DNA of 6,257 bases from Ornithinimicrobium sp. (GTDB lineage: Bacteria > Actinomycetota > Actinomycetes > Actinomycetales > Dermatophilaceae), in NCBI GenBank assembly GCA_030145965.1, contig JASKZT010000269.1:1-6257 (forward strand). The letters run 5' to 3'. The notes beneath the pieces were generated by a model that saw nothing but the letters and a program-made list of their open reading frames with translations, was not told where the DNA came from and did not search any database. The translations under genes and the position numbers were made by a program. Shown piece after piece: positions 5,735 to 6,257 of this stretch. Each line of letters opens with the position of its first letter. Position 1 is the first letter of the stretch.

Positions 5735-5790
5735 CCACCACCCCAGGTGTCCGGTGGGCCGTGCCGGCGCCACCCCAGGTGTCCGGTGGG
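5735..5790. repeat. Two 21-bp intergenic repeats with 32-bp period, pair B
   Basis: Copy B1 (5735-5755) reads CCACCACCCCAGGTGTCCGG plus T. Copy B2 (5767-5787) starts GCGCCACC and is then identical. Between 5738-5758 and 5770-5790 the two share 21 exact bases (CCACCCC through GGTGGG). The period is 32 bp, as in pair A, and B1 matches A1 at 18 of 21 positions. Each copy can form a hairpin by pairing CCACC with GGTGG (B1: CCCACC 5734-5739 with GGTGGG 5753-5758). The pair fills the gap between the META remnant, whose stop is 5 bp away, and the promoter of the small membrane protein. Confidence 0.8.
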
Positions 5791-5795
5791 GCCGG

Positions 5796-6079
5796 TCAGC
5801 CGGCCCGCAGCACCAGGCCCGTGCCACCGGCGGTGAGGCGCAGCGTGCCCGCCGTGATCTCGACCTGCAGCTCGCCGGCGCCGAGCACCGCGAGCACGGC
5901 CGCCTCGAGCTCGCCGCGCGCACCCTCGCAGACCATCCAGGTCAGAGCCAGCGGGCCGACGGTCAGGCTCTGCCCGTCCTCCCCCTCGCTCCACGTGCCC
6001 CGCCCGCGGTTGCAGCCGGTCAGCACCTACGGCCGTCCTCGGCGACGGCGGTGCTGAGGAAGGTGCGGCCCTCGACGTG
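5796..6079 (-). pseudogene. Broken META-domain (HslJ-like) gene
   Basis: Two pieces of one META domain lie in different minus-strand frames. The first piece (6079 down to 6029) reads HVEGRTFLSTAVAEDGR, the opening of actinobacterial META domains; its frame then meets TGA within two codons. The second piece (6026 down to the stop at 5796) contains the conserved LTGCNRGRGTW, then LTVGPLALTWMVCE and a closing GTLRLTAGGTGLVLR, the second half of the domain. Intact members have roughly 20-25 residues between the DG and GCN blocks, which are missing here. An internal deletion that also shifted the frame is the simplest explanation. The first piece has no start codon: only a 10-bp tandem repeat lies between it and the stop of the upstream pxpA gene. 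A 76-residue frame beginning at GTG 6024-6026 could still be translated, but would lack the first half of the fold. A sequencing error could explain a frameshift but not the missing segment. Confidence 0.72.
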
Positions 6080-6082
6080 GGG

Positions 6083-6108
6083 GCGCCGTTCCGCGCCGTT
6101 CCGCGCCG
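6083..6108. repeat. 10-bp tandem repeat, 2.6 copies
   Basis: The unit GCGCCGTTCC occurs at 6083-6092 and 6093-6102, followed by a partial GCGCCG at 6103-6108. It lies between the end of pxpA and the first recognisable piece of the META remnant, where that gene's start would be expected. Strand slippage in a gene no longer under selection would explain it. Confidence 0.75.
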
Positions 6109-6118
6109 CGCGCGGCGG

Positions 6119-6257
6119 TCAGGCAGCGGCGAACGGGGCGAGCATGACGCCGGCGTCGGTCAGCGCCCGGCGCACGGAGACCGCGATCTCCACCGCACCC
6201 GGGGTGTCCCCGTGGACGCAGATCGAGCGCGCGTCGAGCACGAGCTCCCCGCCCTCG
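6119..6257 (-). CDS. pxpA: 5-oxoprolinase subunit A (LamB/YcsF family), C-terminal part
   Basis: The minus-strand frame entering from the right edge gives the last 45 residues of a protein ending at TGA (6119-6121). It contains [17 protein letters not shown], the conserved C-terminal motif of LamB/YcsF proteins, then an amphipathic helix ([11 protein letters not shown]) and the usual ending VMLAPFAAA. PxpA works with PxpB and PxpC in ATP-dependent opening of 5-oxoproline to glutamate in the cytoplasm. The catalytic N-terminal part and any pxpB or pxpC genes lie outside the window. The META remnant follows on the same strand with no obvious terminator between. Confidence 0.9.
   Translation of the reverse strand, partial: EGGELVLDARSICVHGDTPGAVEIAVSVRRALTDAGVMLAPFAAA

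Noticed and set aside
3262..5994. A 910-codon open frame on the minus strand spanning the acyl-CoA dehydrogenase and SDR genes
   Set aside because: It is antisense to two genes with clear family motifs, its translation is low-complexity Gly/Ala/Arg/Val without domains, and long antisense frames are expected where third codon positions are nearly all G or C.

Overview
This is a 6.3-kb stretch of very GC-rich DNA. It is densely coded, uses many GTG starts, and has actinobacterial promoter architecture (TANNNT -10 boxes placed so that the start codon is the transcription start). It most likely comes from the chromosome of a high-GC actinobacterium. A member of the Intrasporangiaceae/Ornithinimicrobiaceae type is possible, but that is only an inference from overall character.

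Layout: (1) the last codons of an unrecognised plus-strand gene (1-106). (2) A four-gene molybdate operon (156-3209): a helix-turn-helix/Mop-domain protein, then modA (binding lipoprotein), modB (permease) and modC (ATPase with C-terminal TOBE domain). All three internal junctions are identical 4-nt GTGA stop/start overlaps, so the genes are probably translationally coupled. The first gene appears leaderless and has a perfect 6-bp inverted repeat just upstream of its -10 box. The HTH-Mop protein is therefore a candidate molybdate-responsive regulator of its own operon. (3) A short spacer (3210-3300) with two copies of a 21-bp repeat 32 bp apart, a hairpin, and a second leaderless-type promoter. 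(4) A two-gene beta-oxidation operon (3301-5241): an acyl-CoA dehydrogenase followed by a short-chain 3-hydroxyacyl-CoA dehydrogenase of the HSD17B10 (type II HADH) kind. These catalyse the first and third steps of beta-oxidation of a short or branched acyl-CoA; hydratase and thiolase are not in the window. (5) On the minus strand, convergent with that operon: a small two-helix membrane protein with a PH-like tail (5262-5687); a second pair of the same 21-bp repeat family with the same 32-bp period (5735-5790); a broken META-domain gene (about 5796-6079) with an internal deletion and frameshift; and the C-terminus of pxpA (LamB/YcsF family 5-oxoprolinase subunit A), which runs off the right edge.

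Most genes here belong to ordinary families. The points most worth a second look are the paired 32-bp-period intergenic repeats, the HTH-Mop regulator with its promoter palindrome, the ModC ATPase lacking its Q-loop glutamine, and the leaderless acyl-CoA dehydrogenase start that bypasses a perfect Shine-Dalgarno sequence. I see no strong evidence of a wholly new multi-gene system.
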